44,776 nucleotides of DNA from Pseudomonadota bacterium (GTDB lineage: Bacteria; Pseudomonadota; Gammaproteobacteria; Burkholderiales; Ferrovaceae). The DNA is taken from NCBI GenBank assembly GCA_021805725.1, contig JAJZEH010000035.1:1-44776 (forward strand). The letters are read 5' to 3'. The notes under the pieces are model-generated. The model was not told where the DNA came from. It did not search any database and worked only from the letters and a program-made list of their open reading frames with translations. The stretch's first letter is position 1; each line of letters starts with the position of its first letter. Made by a program: the position numbers and the translations under genes. Shown piece by piece: positions 7,937 to 15,569 of this stretch.

Positions 7937-8749
7937 ATGCCTCTGTTACCCCCGCTGAATCCCCCCATCCCGGACTGGACCGGAATGCGCATCTGGATCA
8001 TCGGCGCCTCCAGCGGCATTGGCGCAGAAACCGCGCGCCTCCTGGCCCGGCGCGGCGCCCGGGTGGCCCTGTCGGCGCGCCGCAGCGGGGCGCTGGAATC
8101 CCTGCGTGCGGAATTTGACGCCACCGCCCGGGACAGCACCGTGGTCCTGCCGCTCGACATCACGGATGCCGCCGCCGTCGAAGCCGCCGCCCGCAGTCTT
8201 CTGTCGCGCTGGGGGGAGCTGGATCTCGTACTGGTGGCCGCAGGCATTTACGATGCGCTACGCGCCCCTGCCTTCGATGCCGCGGCCCTTCCTGCCGTAC
8301 GCTCGGTCATGGAAGTCAACCTGATGGGCACCTACCATGTGCTGGCCGCCCTGCTGCCCCACTTCACCCGGCAGGGGCGAGGCGGCATCGCCATCATCAG
8401 CAGCGTGGCAGGCTACAACGGCCTGCCGCGCGCGCTGGCCTACGCCCCCAGCAAGGCGGCGCTCAACAACCTGTGCGAGGGACTGTATTTTGAACTGCGT
8501 CCGCTGGGGCTTTCGGTGTATCGCATCTGTCCGGGATTCGTTGCCACCACCATGACGGCCCATGTGGGTTTCCATATGCCTGCCCTGCTTTCAGCCCAGA
8601 CTGCCGCGCATGAAATCGTGCGCGGACTGGAGCAGGGAGAATTCGAAATCCACTTCCCCAAACGCTTCACCCGTTTCCTCAAATTGCTGCGCTGGTTACC
8701 CCGCCGGATCTACTTCGTCCTGCTCGGCCTGGGTGCCCGGCAGGTCTGA
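7937..8749 (+). CDS. Short-chain dehydrogenase/reductase (SDR)
   Basis: 270 residues with a classical SDR Rossmann fold. The cofactor motif GASSGIG is at 23-29, an ARR pair follows strand 2 (suggesting NADP preference), and VAAGIYD stands where NNAG usually lies. IISSVAG carries the catalytic Ser, and YAPSK gives Tyr169 and Lys173. The C-terminal tail FLKLLRWLPRRIYFVLLGLG is hydrophobic and basic and could associate with membrane, as in some lipid-modifying SDRs. The substrate is unknown. It is transcribed divergently from the desaturase, which weakly hints at lipid metabolism. No terminator with a T run follows; a GC hairpin lies at 8758-8793. Confidence 0.87.
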   Translation: MPLLPPLNPPIPDWTGMRIWIIGASSGIGAETARLLARRGARVALSARRSGALESLRAEFDATARDSTVVLPLDITDAAAVEAAARSLLSRWGELDLVLVAAGIYDALRAPAFDAAALPAVRSVMEVNLMGTYHVLAALLPHFTRQGRGGIAIISSVAGYNGLPRALAYAPSKAALNNLCEGLYFELRPLGLSVYRICPGFVATTMTAHVGFHMPALLSAQTAAHEIVRGLEQGEFEIHFPKRFTRFLKLLRWLPRRIYFVLLGLGARQV

Positions 8750-8771
8750 AACCCGCGCCCTTTCTGGGGTG

Positions 8772-8800
8772 TTGACGACCCCCACAAAAAGGGCTAATTT
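8772..8800 (+). promoter_or_regulatory. nrdJ promoter
   Basis: TTGACG (8772-8777), a 17-base spacer and TAATTT (8795-8800) form a sigma-70-type promoter. The predicted transcription start is near 8807, where the NrdR-like palindrome begins. The -35 sits in the loop of a GC-rich hairpin (8758-8793). Confidence 0.55.
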
Positions 8801-8806
8801 CTGGCG

Positions 8807-8830
8807 AAAACCACAACATATTGTGGTTTT
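8807..8830. promoter_or_regulatory. NrdR box (24-bp perfect inverted repeat)
   Basis: AAAACCACAA (8807-8816) and TTGTGGTTTT (8821-8830) are perfect inverted arms around CATA. The core CAACATATTG fits nine of ten positions of the NrdR-box core CwAtATaTwG. NrdR is the ATP/dATP-sensing repressor of ribonucleotide reductase genes. The site lies on the predicted transcription start, where binding would block initiation. A second box at the usual helical spacing was looked for and not found. Confidence 0.75.
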
Positions 8831-8870
8831 GTGACATTGCTCACCAAAACGACAAACACTCAGGGGACTC

Positions 8871-11800
8871 ATGCTTAAAGCCGTCAAAGTCACGCAACAC
8901 ACCGCCCAGGAAGTGGCCATGCAGCCGGTTTCCGCAGACATCTGGGACAAAAAATACCGTCTCAAAAACAAACAGGGACAGCCCATCGACATCGAAATCG
9001 ATGACACCTACCGGCGCGTGGCCAAAGCCCTTTCTGACACCGAAAACACCCCCGAAAAACAGGCCTACTGGAACGAGCGGTTTCTGTGGGCCCTGCGTCG
9101 CGGCGCCATCCCTGCCGGGCGCATCACTTCCAACGCGGGCGCACTGGAACATAAACCCGCCACCAGCACCATCAACTGTACCGTCTCCGGCACCATCGAA
9201 GACAGCATGAACGGCATCCTTGAAAAGGTGCATGAAGCCGGCCTCACCCTCAAGGCAGGTTGCGGCATCGGTTACGAGTTTTCCTCGCTGCGCCCCAAGG
9301 GCGCTTTCGTGGCGGGTGCCGGCGCCTATACTTCCGGCCCCCTGTCCTTCATGGACATTTACGACAAGATGTGTTTCACCGTGTCCTCGGCCGGGGGGCG
9401 GCGCGGTGCGCAGATGGCCACTTTCGACATCTCCCATCCCGACGTGATCGACTTCATCAAGGCCAAGCGCGAAGCGGGACGGCTTCGCCAGTTCAACCTC
9501 TCCTGCCTCATCACCCGCGAATTCATGGAAGCCGTCAAGGCCGACGCAGACTGGCGCCTGGCCTTTCCCATCGCACAGGCCGAAGTGGAAAGCGACGGCA
9601 TCAACCTGACGCTCGCCACCGACATCGTGTGGCGTGAATGGCCGGTCAAGAACAAATACGTCACCCGCGATGACGGGCTCGTGGCCTGTCGCGTGTACAA
9701 AACCCTGAAGGCACGCCGGCTGTGGGACGTCATCATGTCTTCCACCTATGATTACGCCGAGCCGGGCTTCATCCTGATCGACCGCGTCAATGAAATGAAC
9801 AACAACTGGTGGTGTGAAAACATCCGCGCCACCAACCCCTGTGTCACGGCCGATACCTGGGTCATGACCACCGAAGGCGCGCGTCGCGTGTCCGATCTCA
9901 CGGGGCTGCCCTTTACCGCCCTGGTGGATGGCGTGCCCTATCGCACCACCGCGGCCGGCTTTTTCAAGACCGGCCTCAAGCCCGTGTACCAGCTCACCAC
10001 CAGGGAAGGCTTCAAGGTGCGGCTCACCGGGGACCACCGTGTACTGAAGGCCGAAGGAGCCCACCGTCAGAATGCCGCCTGGGTGGAAGCGCGGCATCTT
10101 TCACCCGGCGATCATGTGGTCCTGCATAACCAGCGCGAGGTCTCGGGTTGGGAAGGGGCAGGCACAACACAGCAGGGCTATCTGTTGGGGCTGCTGGTGG
10201 GTGATGGCGTATTGCGCCAGGAGCAGGCCGTCCTGTCAGTGGGTGAGCGGGCTGGCACCGAATCCGTGCGCCAGGCCGTTACCGCAGCCGCCACGGCCTT
10301 GAACAAGCGCGCCACCCCGCTGGGCTGGCAGCGCGTGGCGGGGCGTCGGGAATATCGCTTCGGCTCGACAGCCCTGCGCGCACTCGCCCTGACCTTTGGC
10401 ATGGGCCGCGCAATCACCGTCACCCCTGAAATCGAGGAAGCCTCTTCCGCCTTTTATGCGGGCTTCCTGCGCGGACTGTTCGATGCCGATGGCTCGGTGC
10501 ACGTAACCGACCAGGGATTGAGCGTTCGTCTTGCACAACCCGACCTGGAACTGCTGGAAGCCGTGCAGCGCATGCTGGCACGCCTGGGCATCCTCACCGT
10601 GCTCAGCACCAACCGGCACGACATTGCCCTCAAGGACCTGCCCGATGGTCGCGGTGGCCTCATGGATTACCGGATCGAGGCGCAGCATGAGCTCATCATC
10701 GCCCATGACAGCCTGGTGCGGTTTCACGACCACATCGGTTTTACCGACCGCGCCAAACACCAGCGCCTCACCCAGCTCATCACCCCATATCGCCGCAGCC
10801 CCCGTCGCGAAAGCTTTGTGGGCACGGTAGAGGCGCTCATCCCTTGCGGTGCCGCGGACGTCTATGACGTTCAGGTGCCGGGCGTCAACGCGTTCGACGC
10901 CAATGGCCTGTATGTCCATAATTGTGGCGAACAACCGCTGCCACCCTACGGCGCCTGCCTGCTGGGTTCGGTCAACCTCACCCGTTTCGTGCGCGACGCC
11001 TTCACCGACACGGCCCATTTTGACTGGGAAGAATATCGCGACGTCGTGCGCATCTTCACCCGCATGCTGGACAACGTGGTGGACGTCAACGGCCTGCCCC
11101 TGCCGCAACAGCGGCAGGAGATCATGCGCAAGCGCCGCCATGGCATGGGCTACCTGGGTCTGGGCTCGACACTGACCCTGCTCAAGATGACCTATGGCTC
11201 GCCGGAGTCGCTGGAATTCACCGAGGAAGTCACCCGCATCATGGCCGAGGAAGGCTGGAACGTGGGTCTCGAACTTGCCCAGGAAAAAGGCCCGGCCCCC
11301 ATCATGGATGAGGAATTCACCGTCACTCCCGAACTTCTGGCCAAACGGCCTGAAATGGCGGCCGATGGCGTCAAGGCCGGCGACAAGGTCAAGGGACGGG
11401 TGCTTCTGGGACGCTACAGCCGTTACATGCAGCAGTTTCCCGAGGCCCTGCGCGAGCGCATCGCCACGGAGGGGGTGCGCTTCACGCACCACAGCTCGAT
11501 TGCACCCACCGGCACCATTTCATTGTCGCTGGGCAACAATGCCAGCAACGGCATCGAGCCCTCCTTTGCCCACCATTACAGCCGCAACGTGATTCGTGAA
11601 GGAAAAAAGAGCAAGGAGAAGGTGGATGTATTCTCCTTCGAGCTTCTGGCCTATCGCACCCTCATCAACCCCAATGCCATGCCCTTTGCCGAATCGGGTG
11701 AAGGCCGCCTGCCCGATTACTTCGTGGATTCCTCCAACATCCCGGCTCGCGCGCATGTGGACATCCAGGCTGCGGCGCAAAAATGGATTGACAGTTCCAT

Positions 11801-12095
11801 CTCCAAAACCATCAACGTGCCTACGGATTATCCCTACGAGGATTTCAAGGACATCTATTTCTACGCCTACGAAAAGGGCCTGAAGGGCTGCACCACCTTC
11901 CGGTTCAACCCTGAGGCCTTCCAGGGCGTATTGGTGACTGAAAAGGATCTGGAAAATACCACCTACCGCTTCACGCTGGAAGACGGCTCGACCGTCGAGG
12001 CCAAGGGCAATGAAACCATCGAATACGATGGCGAACTGCACAGCGCGGCCAACCTGTACGACGCCCTCAAAGAAGGTTATTACGGCAAATTCTGA
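8871..12095 (+). CDS. nrdJa: Adenosylcobalamin-dependent ribonucleotide reductase large part, NrdJa, with intein
   Basis: 1074-residue precursor. Residues 1-323 and 685-1074 are a class II ribonucleotide reductase: NCTVSG with an active-site cysteine, GCGIGYEFSSLRP, GGRRGAQMA, NPCGEQPLPPYGACLLG, and APTGTISL near the C-terminus. It reduces ribonucleotides to deoxyribonucleotides using cobalamin, independently of oxygen. Residues 324-684 are an intein inserted between the Pro and Cys of NPCGE. That Cys corresponds to the thiyl-radical cysteine of the NxCxE motif, so the enzyme cannot work before splicing. The mature protein would be 713 residues. Its C-terminal domain is encoded separately by nrdJb 13 bases downstream, as in Pseudomonas nrdJab. 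Start ATG 8871 has AGGGGA upstream. Likely regulated by NrdR. Confidence 0.94.
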   Translation: MLKAVKVTQHTAQEVAMQPVSADIWDKKYRLKNKQGQPIDIEIDDTYRRVAKALSDTENTPEKQAYWNERFLWALRRGAIPAGRITSNAGALEHKPATSTINCTVSGTIEDSMNGILEKVHEAGLTLKAGCGIGYEFSSLRPKGAFVAGAGAYTSGPLSFMDIYDKMCFTVSSAGGRRGAQMATFDISHPDVIDFIKAKREAGRLRQFNLSCLITREFMEAVKADADWRLAFPIAQAEVESDGINLTLATDIVWREWPVKNKYVTRDDGLVACRVYKTLKARRLWDVIMSSTYDYAEPGFILIDRVNEMNNNWWCENIRATNPCVTADTWVMTTEGARRVSDLTGLPFTALVDGVPYRTTAAGFFKTGLKPVYQLTTREGFKVRLTGDHRVLKAEGAHRQNAAWVEARHLSPGDHVVLHNQREVSGWEGAGTTQQGYLLGLLVGDGVLRQEQAVLSVGERAGTESVRQAVTAAATALNKRATPLGWQRVAGRREYRFGSTALRALALTFGMGRAITVTPEIEEASSAFYAGFLRGLFDADGSVHVTDQGLSVRLAQPDLELLEAVQRMLARLGILTVLSTNRHDIALKDLPDGRGGLMDYRIEAQHELIIAHDSLVRFHDHIGFTDRAKHQRLTQLITPYRRSPRRESFVGTVEALIPCGAADVYDVQVPGVNAFDANGLYVHNCGEQPLPPYGACLLGSVNLTRFVRDAFTDTAHFDWEEYRDVVRIFTRMLDNVVDVNGLPLPQQRQEIMRKRRHGMGYLGLGSTLTLLKMTYGSPESLEFTEEVTRIMAEEGWNVGLELAQEKGPAPIMDEEFTVTPELLAKRPEMAADGVKAGDKVKGRVLLGRYSRYMQQFPEALRERIATEGVRFTHHSSIAPTGTISLSLGNNASNGIEPSFAHHYSRNVIREGKKSKEKVDVFSFELLAYRTLINPNAMPFAESGEGRLPDYFVDSSNIPARAHVDIQAAAQKWIDSSISKTINVPTDYPYEDFKDIYFYAYEKGLKGCTTFRFNPEAFQGVLVTEKDLENTTYRFTLEDGSTVEAKGNETIEYDGELHSAANLYDALKEGYYGKF
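9840..10922 (+). mobile_element. Intein with LAGLIDADG homing endonuclease (in NrdJa)
   Basis: 361 residues, in frame, starting at Cys324 (CVTADTWVMTTEG, block A) and ending with GLYVHN before Cys685 (blocks F and G: VYDVQVPGVNAFDANGLYVHN). Block B is TGDHRVL with the catalytic Thr/His. Two endonuclease motifs, GYLLGLLVGDG and AGFLRGLFDADGSV, each keep the acidic residue, so the homing nuclease looks intact. The C-terminal His-Asn and the +1 Cys needed for splicing are all present. Ribonucleotide reductases are frequent intein hosts, and this active-site position is a known type of target. The nuclease would cut intein-free nrdJ alleles to spread by conversion. Confidence 0.93.
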
Positions 12096-12108
12096 CCCGG
12101 AGAATGCA

Positions 12109-12798
12109 ATGACACTCAAGATAGATAAAAAAATCACCGGGTATGCCGTCGTCATCGAGCAACCCGAAGCGGCCCCACCCGTCGAAGCCCGCAGCGCTGA
12201 AATCCACCAGCTGGGCGAGCCCCTGTCCCGCCCGGACAAGCTGGTGGGAAACACCTACAAGATCAAGACGCCGGTCACCGATCACGCGCTCTACATCACC
12301 ATCAATGACGTGATCATGAACGAGGGCACGCCACAGGAGCATCGCCGTCCCTTCGAGATCTTCATCAACTCGAAAAACATGGAACATTTCCAGTGGATCG
12401 TGGCGCTGACCCGCGTCATGTCAGCGGTGTTCCGCAAGGGTGGCGACATCACCTTTCTGGTGGAAGAACTGCACAGCGTGTTCGACCCCAAGGGAGGCTA
12501 CTTCAAAAAGGGGGGACGATACATTCCCAGCCTCGTGGCTGAAATTGGCGAAGTGCTGAAGGAACACCTGCATGAAATCGGCATGTTGAAGCGGCCGGAA
12601 CAGGAGGCCCAGCAAAAGGAGTTTCTGGATGCCAAGCGGCAGGAATACCTGGAAAAGCAGGCCCAGGCCAGCCCCCCCGCGGGCGACAGCGGCTTTCCTG
12701 CAGGAGCAACCCTTTGCGCCAAATGCTCGACGCAGGCCGTCATCAAAATGGATGGCTGCCTGACCTGCCTGAACTGCGGCGACAGCAAGTGCTCCTAG
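12109..12798 (+). CDS. nrdJb: NrdJb, C-terminal subunit of class II ribonucleotide reductase
   Basis: 229 residues. It corresponds to the C-terminal domain that is fused in other long NrdJ proteins: an alpha/beta domain with VTDHALYITIND, RPFEIFINSKNMEHFQWIVALTRVMSAVFRKGG and GRYIPSLVAEIG, then a helical Lys/Gln-rich linker. The tail is cysteine-rich (CAKCSTQAVIKMDGCLTCLNCGDSKC). CxxC pairs of this kind bind zinc or relay electrons from thioredoxin to the active site. Start chosen at ATG 12109 with CGGAGA five bases upstream, 13 bases after nrdJa; the open frame extends further up but overlaps nrdJa. It is presumably needed for activity together with NrdJa and is co-transcribed under the NrdR-box promoter. 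Confidence 0.9.
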   Translation: MTLKIDKKITGYAVVIEQPEAAPPVEARSAEIHQLGEPLSRPDKLVGNTYKIKTPVTDHALYITINDVIMNEGTPQEHRRPFEIFINSKNMEHFQWIVALTRVMSAVFRKGGDITFLVEELHSVFDPKGGYFKKGGRYIPSLVAEIGEVLKEHLHEIGMLKRPEQEAQQKEFLDAKRQEYLEKQAQASPPAGDSGFPAGATLCAKCSTQAVIKMDGCLTCLNCGDSKCS

Positions 12799-12841
12799 GG
12801 GGCCAGTAACCCCATCACCTGCAACCCGGCACCCGCTCAAG

Positions 12842-12867
12842 CACGCCCTCCCGGGCGTGTTTTTTTT
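12842..12867 (+). terminator. Rho-independent terminator of nrdJab
   Basis: CACGCCC (12842-12848) and GGGCGTG (12853-12859) form a seven-base GC stem with a TCCC loop, followed by eight T residues (12860-12867). It separates the reductase operon from the chemosensory operon. Confidence 0.93.
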
Positions 12868-12941
12868 GGCGTCATTCCCCACAAAATGGCGCGGATGTCC
12901 GATATCGAACGGATATCGAGTGCATTTTGATACGAGCAGGG

Positions 12942-12979
12942 TTAGACTCAAACCAACATCACAGTATAGACTACGTCTA
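12942..12979 (+). promoter_or_regulatory. Candidate promoter/operator of the chemosensory operon
   Basis: TATAGA (12965-12970) is a reasonable -10, with only a poor -35 (TTAGAC, 12942-12947) at 17 bases. It overlaps a perfect inverted repeat TAGAC-TAC-GTCTA (12967-12979), a possible operator; TTAGAC upstream repeats the same half-site. A second near-palindromic pair, GATATCG repeated around 12900-12920, lies further up. This is the only intergenic space before the seven-gene operon. Confidence 0.3.
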
Positions 12980-13038
12980 AGGTGTTTTCTGGACAGTGTC
13001 ATCCGTATTCTACCTACCGTTAATCAGGGGAATTGTTG

Positions 13039-13503
13039 ATGAACACCATGCTTCGTTTTGTCTCGTGGGTGGTTGACGGACAGGCTTATGCGCTTGCGCT
13101 GGAAGCGGTTGATCGCGCCGTGCTGGCAGTCGAGATAACGCCCTTGCCCGGAGCACCAGAAGCAGTCGAAGGAATCATCAACATCCGGGGCGAAATCATC
13201 CCCGTCGTCAGCATCCGCAAGCGACTAGGCATCAGCCTTCGATCATTGGAAATATCAGACAGTCTGGTAGTGGCGCGTACCCGCACCAGGCGGCTGGCCG
13301 TCATTGCCGAGTCCGTACTGGAAATAGTGGAACGCCCTGCCAATGCCATGATGGGGACCGATGAAATGATTCATGGCGCTCGCTACATCGCGGGCGTGCT
13401 CAAAACGCATGATGGCTTGATGCTCATTCAGGACCTGGACAGGTTCTTTTCCCTGAGGGAAGAGCAGTCTCTGGAACTGGCGCTGGAGGGTGCTGAAGCA
13501 TGA
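13039..13503 (+). CDS. cheW: CheW-like coupling protein (WspB position)
   Basis: 154 residues, a single CheW domain: FVVDG-type first strand, PLPGAPEAVEGIINIRGEIIPVVSIRKRLG (the conserved INxRGxxxPVxxLR segment), and the later AVIAESVLEIVE strand pair. It would dock the CheA-type kinase to the chemoreceptor array. Start ATG 13039 with AGGGGA seven bases upstream; the preceding TTG codons in frame are less likely. First gene of a seven-gene plus-strand cluster; its stop overlaps the cheR start (ATGA). The order after it is that of a Wsp-type pathway. Confidence 0.88.
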   Translation: MNTMLRFVSWVVDGQAYALALEAVDRAVLAVEITPLPGAPEAVEGIINIRGEIIPVVSIRKRLGISLRSLEISDSLVVARTRTRRLAVIAESVLEIVERPANAMMGTDEMIHGARYIAGVLKTHDGLMLIQDLDRFFSLREEQSLELALEGAEA

Positions 13504-14873
13504 CCACCCCCATGCCGACTGCCCTGCCAGATTCACTGCTGTTGCGGCTGAGCGGTTTCATTGCCTCTCAGGTGGGACTCCATTTTCCGCGGAAGCGCTG
13601 GCGCGACCTGGAACGCGGCATTATCGCCGCCTCCCGTGAGGCGGGATATGCAAAAACGGAGGCCTACGCCCAGTGGTTGCTGGCGGCACCTTTGGCGCGG
13701 GAACACATTGAGGGGCTCGCCAGCCACCTGACGGTGGGAGAAACCTATTTCTTTCGCGAGAAAACAGGCCTGGACATTCTCGAACGGCAAATCCTGCCAG
13801 AGCTCCTTCATGCTCGCGCCAGCTCAGAACGATATCTTCGCATCTGGTGCGCCGGCTGTTGCACCGGCGAGGAACCCTATTCGATCGCCATAATCCTTCA
13901 TCGCCTGATTCCCGATCTGGAAAAATGGAACGTAACCCTCCTCGCAACTGACATCAGCCCACGGTTCCTGCGCATGGCCGCACAGGGAGCCTATGGCGCA
14001 TGGTCGTTCCGCAACACGCCCGACAGCATCAAGGAACTATATTTCACGAAACGACAGGACGGTCGTTTCGTGATCGCGTCCCGGATACGGCGGATGGTCA
14101 CTTTTTCCTGTCTTAACCTCGCCGAGGATGTTTATCCATCACCTGTGAACAACACCCATGCGATGGATGTGATCCTGTGTCGCAACGTGCTGATTTATTT
14201 CGCCGAGGACAGTACGAGAATGGTCATCGACAGGCTGCGGCGCTCGCTCATCGATGGCGGATGGCTGCTCACCAGCCCCGCAGAGACCTCGACACAGCGA
14301 TTTTCTGCATTGACCACCGTCGAGTTTCCCGGTGCGTTTCTGTACCGCAATATCGCGCAGGTTAAACGGCCGGCTGCCGCTGCCAGGAAACAAGCTCCAC
14401 GGAACGAAATGGAGGCCCCGCAGCCCCGCACGCTGACGCTTGCCAAGCCTTCAGAGCCTGAATATTTCAGCATGGCCCGCACTTGCGCCGATGAGGGAAG
14501 CCTTGCTGAAGCGATTGAATGGTGCGAAAAGGCCATCGCTGCCGACAAGCTGAACCCTGCGCACCATTATCTGCACGCAGTCATCTGTCAGGAACAGGGA
14601 CAAATCGAGAAAACCGAGCGCTCGCTAGGACGCGCAATTTACCTGGACCCCGATTTTGCGCTGGCGCACTTTGCCTTGGGAAATCTTTGCCTGTCCGGAG
14701 GGCGCCGGCAAGAAGCGCAACGGCACTTCGGCAACGCCCTGACCCTGCTGCGAAACTGCCCGGCCGATGCCCGGCTCCAGGAGTCGGACGGGTTGACTGC
14801 AGGCCGTCTCATCGAAATCATTGACGCCGTGCAGGCAAGCCTTACACGCTCCCGTAAGGAGTTGATTGCGTGA
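13500..14873 (+). CDS. cheR: CheR-type methyltransferase with C-terminal TPR (WspC-like)
   Basis: 457 residues. Residues about 10-75 are the helical CheR N-domain, and 80-290 the SAM-dependent methyltransferase: TVGETYFFRE, IWCAGCCTGEEPYSIAI (SAM loop), ATDISPRFLRMA, and DVILCRNVLIYF. Residues about 320-430 hold TPR-like repeats (AEAIEWCEKAIAADKLNPAHHYLHAVICQEQG...AIYLDPDFALAHFALGNL). It methylates receptor glutamates using SAM. The TPR extension is typical of WspC and FrzF rather than of flagellar CheR. Coupled by four-base overlaps to cheW on both sides. The partner receptor is most likely the product of the gene at 15570. Confidence 0.92.
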   Translation: MTTPMPTALPDSLLLRLSGFIASQVGLHFPRKRWRDLERGIIAASREAGYAKTEAYAQWLLAAPLAREHIEGLASHLTVGETYFFREKTGLDILERQILPELLHARASSERYLRIWCAGCCTGEEPYSIAIILHRLIPDLEKWNVTLLATDISPRFLRMAAQGAYGAWSFRNTPDSIKELYFTKRQDGRFVIASRIRRMVTFSCLNLAEDVYPSPVNNTHAMDVILCRNVLIYFAEDSTRMVIDRLRRSLIDGGWLLTSPAETSTQRFSALTTVEFPGAFLYRNIAQVKRPAAAARKQAPRNEMEAPQPRTLTLAKPSEPEYFSMARTCADEGSLAEAIEWCEKAIAADKLNPAHHYLHAVICQEQGQIEKTERSLGRAIYLDPDFALAHFALGNLCLSGGRRQEAQRHFGNALTLLRNCPADARLQESDGLTAGRLIEIIDAVQASLTRSRKELIA

Positions 14874-15481
14874 GCAAAGGCGACACAGACTGGGCCAAAA
14901 TACACGGGCGCCTGGCTGCTGCAAAAGCCGCTTGCGAACGCACCTGGAATCCCGGGGCTGATGGGGCCGCGTCAATCCTGCATGAGAGGGCAATTGCGCT
15001 CGCCGCAGCGACCGATGCGGTACACACCCACGACCCATGCATCGAAACGGTGGAGTTTCTTCTGGCTCACGAACGCTACGCCGTCGAATCTTCTTATGTG
15101 CGCGAGGTGGGTGTCCTTGAAAACCTCACTCCCCTGCCATGTACGCCGGCATTTGTGCTCGGCATCGTTAATTTTCGCGGCGAGATTCTTTCGGTTGTCG
15201 ATATCAGGAAGTTCTTCGACTTCCCGGTGGAAGAGTTGCCCGACCTCAACAAAATCATCGTGCTAAAGTCCGGGAACCTCGTTTTTGGCATTCTCGCGGA
15301 CACCATCCTTGGTGTGCGCCACGTTCCGCTTGCCGAAATCCAGCCCCCGCTGCCAACGCTCACCGGCATCCGGGAAAAATACCTGAGGGGGATCACCCCG
15401 GAACGCACGGTGGTTCTCGATGCACTGAAGCTGCTTGCCGATGAAGAAATCGTGGTGCAGGAACAGGTGAACAGTCCATGA
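14870..15481 (+). CDS. cheW: Second CheW-like coupling protein (WspD position)
   Basis: 203 residues. The first ~58 are a helical, Ala-rich extension ([32 protein letters not shown]), absent from ordinary CheW. Then comes a full CheW domain: [51 protein letters not shown], and [12 protein letters not shown]. Start GTG 14870 overlaps the cheR stop (GTGA). Two CheW proteins flanking a TPR-CheR is the Wsp arrangement (WspB-WspC-WspD). The N-terminal helix may give a separate docking surface. Confidence 0.88.
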   Translation: MSKGDTDWAKIHGRLAAAKAACERTWNPGADGAASILHERAIALAAATDAVHTHDPCIETVEFLLAHERYAVESSYVREVGVLENLTPLPCTPAFVLGIVNFRGEILSVVDIRKFFDFPVEELPDLNKIIVLKSGNLVFGILADTILGVRHVPLAEIQPPLPTLTGIREKYLRGITPERTVVLDALKLLADEEIVVQEQVNSP

Positions 15482-15569
15482 CTGTCGCCTCGAGCTAACA
15501 CAGGAAGTACATTCACCGAATGTGCCGTGTCATGCGGCGGCTGGTTATCTGGGTACGGGGGAACTGAAA

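Noticed and set aside
8776..8860. Second NrdR box about 31 bases from the first
   Set aside because: Neither side shows a CwAtATaTwG-like core at that spacing.
8831..8870. Cobalamin riboswitch before nrdJa
   Set aside because: The leader is only about 64 bases and lacks the B12-box; regulation is better explained by the NrdR palindrome.
8841..11492. Two 418-codon antisense frames opposite nrdJa
   Set aside because: They are shadows of a strongly conserved gene with high third-position GC; no start signals or recognisable domains.
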